Shown here in pieces: positions 62,052-64,000 of a stretch of 64,000 nucleotides of DNA. The translations under genes were made by a program, and so were the position numbers. The stretch covers positions 146,003,690-146,067,689 of the forward strand of contig CM048553.1 of the NCBI GenBank assembly GCA_026413225.1. Reading direction: 5' to 3'. The stretch's first letter is position 1. Each line of letters starts with the position of its first letter. The DNA is from Otis tarda. Lineage: Eukaryota; Chordata; Aves; Otidiformes; Otididae. Under the pieces are notes generated by a model, which saw only the letters and a program-made list of their open reading frames with translations, made no database searches and was not told where the DNA came from.

Positions 62052-62220
62052 CATTACCGCAGAGACATTATCAGGGAGCATTCCATCACCAATTGGCTTG
62101 GACCTGGCCAACAGTGGATCTGCCCTAGGCCTGGCCGAGTCCACTGGACAAAGGGGAAACTTCTACCAGCTTCTTGCAGAAGCTGCCACCGTAACCCCCC
62201 CACTAAACAAAACCGACACA

Positions 62221-62225
62221 CTTAA
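62221..62225 (+). repeat. Target-site duplication, right copy (CTTAA)
   Basis: This is an exact match to 61074-61078, directly after the LTR terminus CACA. Confidence 0.85.
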
Positions 62226-64000
62226 CTAATGGATGTTCACTGCCTGTGAGTGACTGGTCAGAACTAGGTAAAACTAACACCTATATTTTACAGGCAAAAC
62301 AAATATTTCAGGAATGAAAATAGGGAAACTGATGTAATGTGCATCAAGTTACTGAACAGGTATATCTTCATGATGTCTGCAAGAGAAGTTATTTCTATTT
62401 TCCTACTTCTTCATAAAAGTGATGTCTGGTGGGCATATGAAACTAATGACAAGATTCCAGAAAGTTCTTATACATAAAGCTCATTTGATGCCTTTCCAGT
62501 ATTTTGAAGGGGTCTAATATTGAGAAGGGTAGAGTTAACGTCTCCATTATACACATTAAAACTGAAGCAAATAAAAATTAAATGTCTTGCTCTAAACCCC
62601 TGACACATTATTATGAATACAGCTTTGTCAGTATCAAATTCAGTATGGTATGAAGCAATAGCCACTCCTTTGCCCATTTGTCTGTACTGCGGAAGATCAA
62701 TTTCCTTAATGGTTGTTCAGAGCACAGACTAGAATACTGTAAGTCAGCCGGACCATTAAGAGCCTTTGCCACAGTTCGTTGACATCTATTAACTTCAAGA
62801 GGTTTTAGGTCAAACACTGTTTTGTGTAGAAGAGTGGTTAAGTATGTGCTGCCAAGTTTTGTCTGTCCTTGGCATAACAATTAATTTTTGCATAAGCTTG
62901 GGACTGCAAAGACTTCCACAAAATTAATGTAATTTTCTTTACTAAGCCAGATTATGAAGCTCACAGATCTCAAGGAAAAAAAAAAAAATCTCTTATTGAT
63001 GATAAGTAAATGTAACACAAAATAATTATACATCTCCAACTTCACAACTGCTTGAAGGGCAAATATATGTGAAGTGCATACTTCATGATGCCATCAGGGC
63101 ATATTTTACAATGAAGCCCAGTAGAACTACCAGAATTTGTATCAAAAGAAGTTATAACAGATGCAGTGGTCACACCTGATTCACTATGGTATAGTTTTCT
63201 TGCACTTACCATATAACAGGAGGTGATAAAGAGCTAACAAGAAGTGTGAATGTCTCATCTTTGTTTCACCAGTCTATTCTGGAATTACAGGTAAAATATT
63301 CTGAGTTTTGGTACATACCAGTCATTACACTACCTCATACAAGACAGATAAGATTTTAACCTTCTTGCAATGGATTGATTCTTGCTATTAGAAGAATTCT
63401 GTTTTACACTTCACTCACTGCTTGTCTGTTCTATCTGCTTTTGCTTTTTGTTTCTGTCCCAGAAACAGAGTTGCTTACTCGCAGTGCTACTCTTTAGCCA
63501 CTATGCTGCTCAGAGTGTGAAATGGCTGAAGGGTTACTTACATGTATTTTTCTCTCGTGCACACGTGCACTCTTGCACTAAGACAATATGTAGAACAAGG
63601 AACTCTACCGTGCTACTTTTATCTGGGAACCTATTCCTTAGTAGCATGAAGTATCCATTGAAATATTTGAGACATGTTCTACAAGAATAATTTTGAGTGT
63701 CTTTTTGATTCCAAAAATAATAATTAAAAAGTATATATGTTTTATATGCATACATATATATAAACCATGTATATTTTGGGGGCAACCTCTTCACCCACTG
63801 AGCTGGAGGTAGGATGATAAACATTAATACTTTTAATTATCTTCTTTCAAACATGTCCATTTTCTAAGATATCAGTTTTGTTTTGTTTTGTTTTGTTTTT
63901 CTTTCTGGTATGTGGTATATTTTCCTCACCCAAGATAAGTTGCATAGATAAACCTTTCTAAGTTAGATCCACAAAGTACAAACTTCATGGTGTAATAAAT
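62226..64000. other. AT-rich unique DNA, no gene seen
   Basis: The frame at 63382-63690 (102 codons) starts with a hydrophobic stretch but has no recognisable family and no splice or promoter context. A GTTTT pentamer run lies at 63874-63900. Nothing else is visible. Confidence 0.5.
63874..63900 (+). repeat. Short GTTTT microsatellite
   Basis: About five uninterrupted GTTTT units are followed by a T run. Confidence 0.85.

Larger units (their letters stand above)
61079..62220 (-). mobile_element. Complete solo LTR, family A, - orientation
   Basis: This 1,142-bp LTR is the third full-length copy of its family. On the + strand it starts TGTCGTTGTTTAGTCCC and ends AAAACCGACACA. CTTAA flanks both sides. 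On the minus strand the TATA-like box is at 62044-62051, the repeat-rich GC block at about 61480-61750 and overlapping AATAAA signals at 61256-61269. Frames on both strands (61591-61794, 61641-62048, 61819-62010) reflect the GC-rich repeats. The minus-strand frame at 61819-62010 resembles part of the + frame in the 11374 copy, as expected for shared ancestry. No internal retroviral sequence remains. Confidence 0.92.

Noticed and set aside
1-64000. Search for CRISPR arrays, bacterial operons, tRNA or rRNA genes
   Set aside because: The repeats present are eukaryotic satellites and retroelements. No spaced direct-repeat array, cloverleaf or rRNA core was recognised by eye.

Overview
This window looks like AT-rich, gene-free bird DNA. 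The evidence for a bird is several CR1 LINE copies, most of them 5'-truncated. The better-preserved ones end in the avian-style 3' tail of repeated ATTCTATG units. There are also several families of avian-type endogenous-retrovirus (ERV) LTRs beginning TGT and ending ACA or close to it. I found no protein-coding exon, rRNA, tRNA or CRISPR that I could defend. The open frames are retroelement remnants, antisense frames through LTRs, or frames through simple repeats. The window could be intergenic or deep intronic.

Layout. 1-5740: AT-rich unique DNA with one perfect hairpin. 5740-7370: an ancient CR1 (+), followed by a probable old LTR (7391-7873). 8738-10300: a polypyrimidine tract and a compound pentanucleotide satellite. 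11374-12513: a complete solo LTR (+) with an AATTG target-site duplication (TSD). 15745-16610: an ancient CR1 (-). 18124-18578 and 18913-18962: two CR1 3' ends facing each other. 19679-19963: a truncated LTR of the 11374 family. 23914-23934: a 21-bp element with LTR-like ends and a 5-bp TSD. 29185-29322: a CR1 scrap. 31681-32812: a solo LTR (-) with TSD GAGCT. 34070-34526: an LTR of a second family. 35959-35996: a 38-bp element made of LTR ends with TSD TTCAG. 39439-40114: an LTR of a third family, swollen by about 17 copies of a 23-bp repeat. 40810-41117: CR1 (+). 45004-47130: a long CR1 (-) covering the reverse-transcriptase region. 54834-55401 (+) and 55853-56767 (-): CR1 copies tail to tail, the second with a long surviving frame. 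61079-62220: a third solo LTR (-) with TSD CTTAA.

The most unusual signal is the pair of tiny insertions at 23914-23934 and 35959-35996. Each begins TGTCGTAGT, ends in the near inverted complement of that sequence, and is flanked by a perfect 5-bp direct repeat of the same length as the duplications around the full-size LTRs. They look like LTR insertions reduced to their termini, or like minimal units that an integrase could have inserted. The second theme is an excess of short perfect hairpins in otherwise featureless DNA.

All element identities come from recognising sequence by eye. No database search was run, and boundaries marked 'about' may be off by tens of bases.
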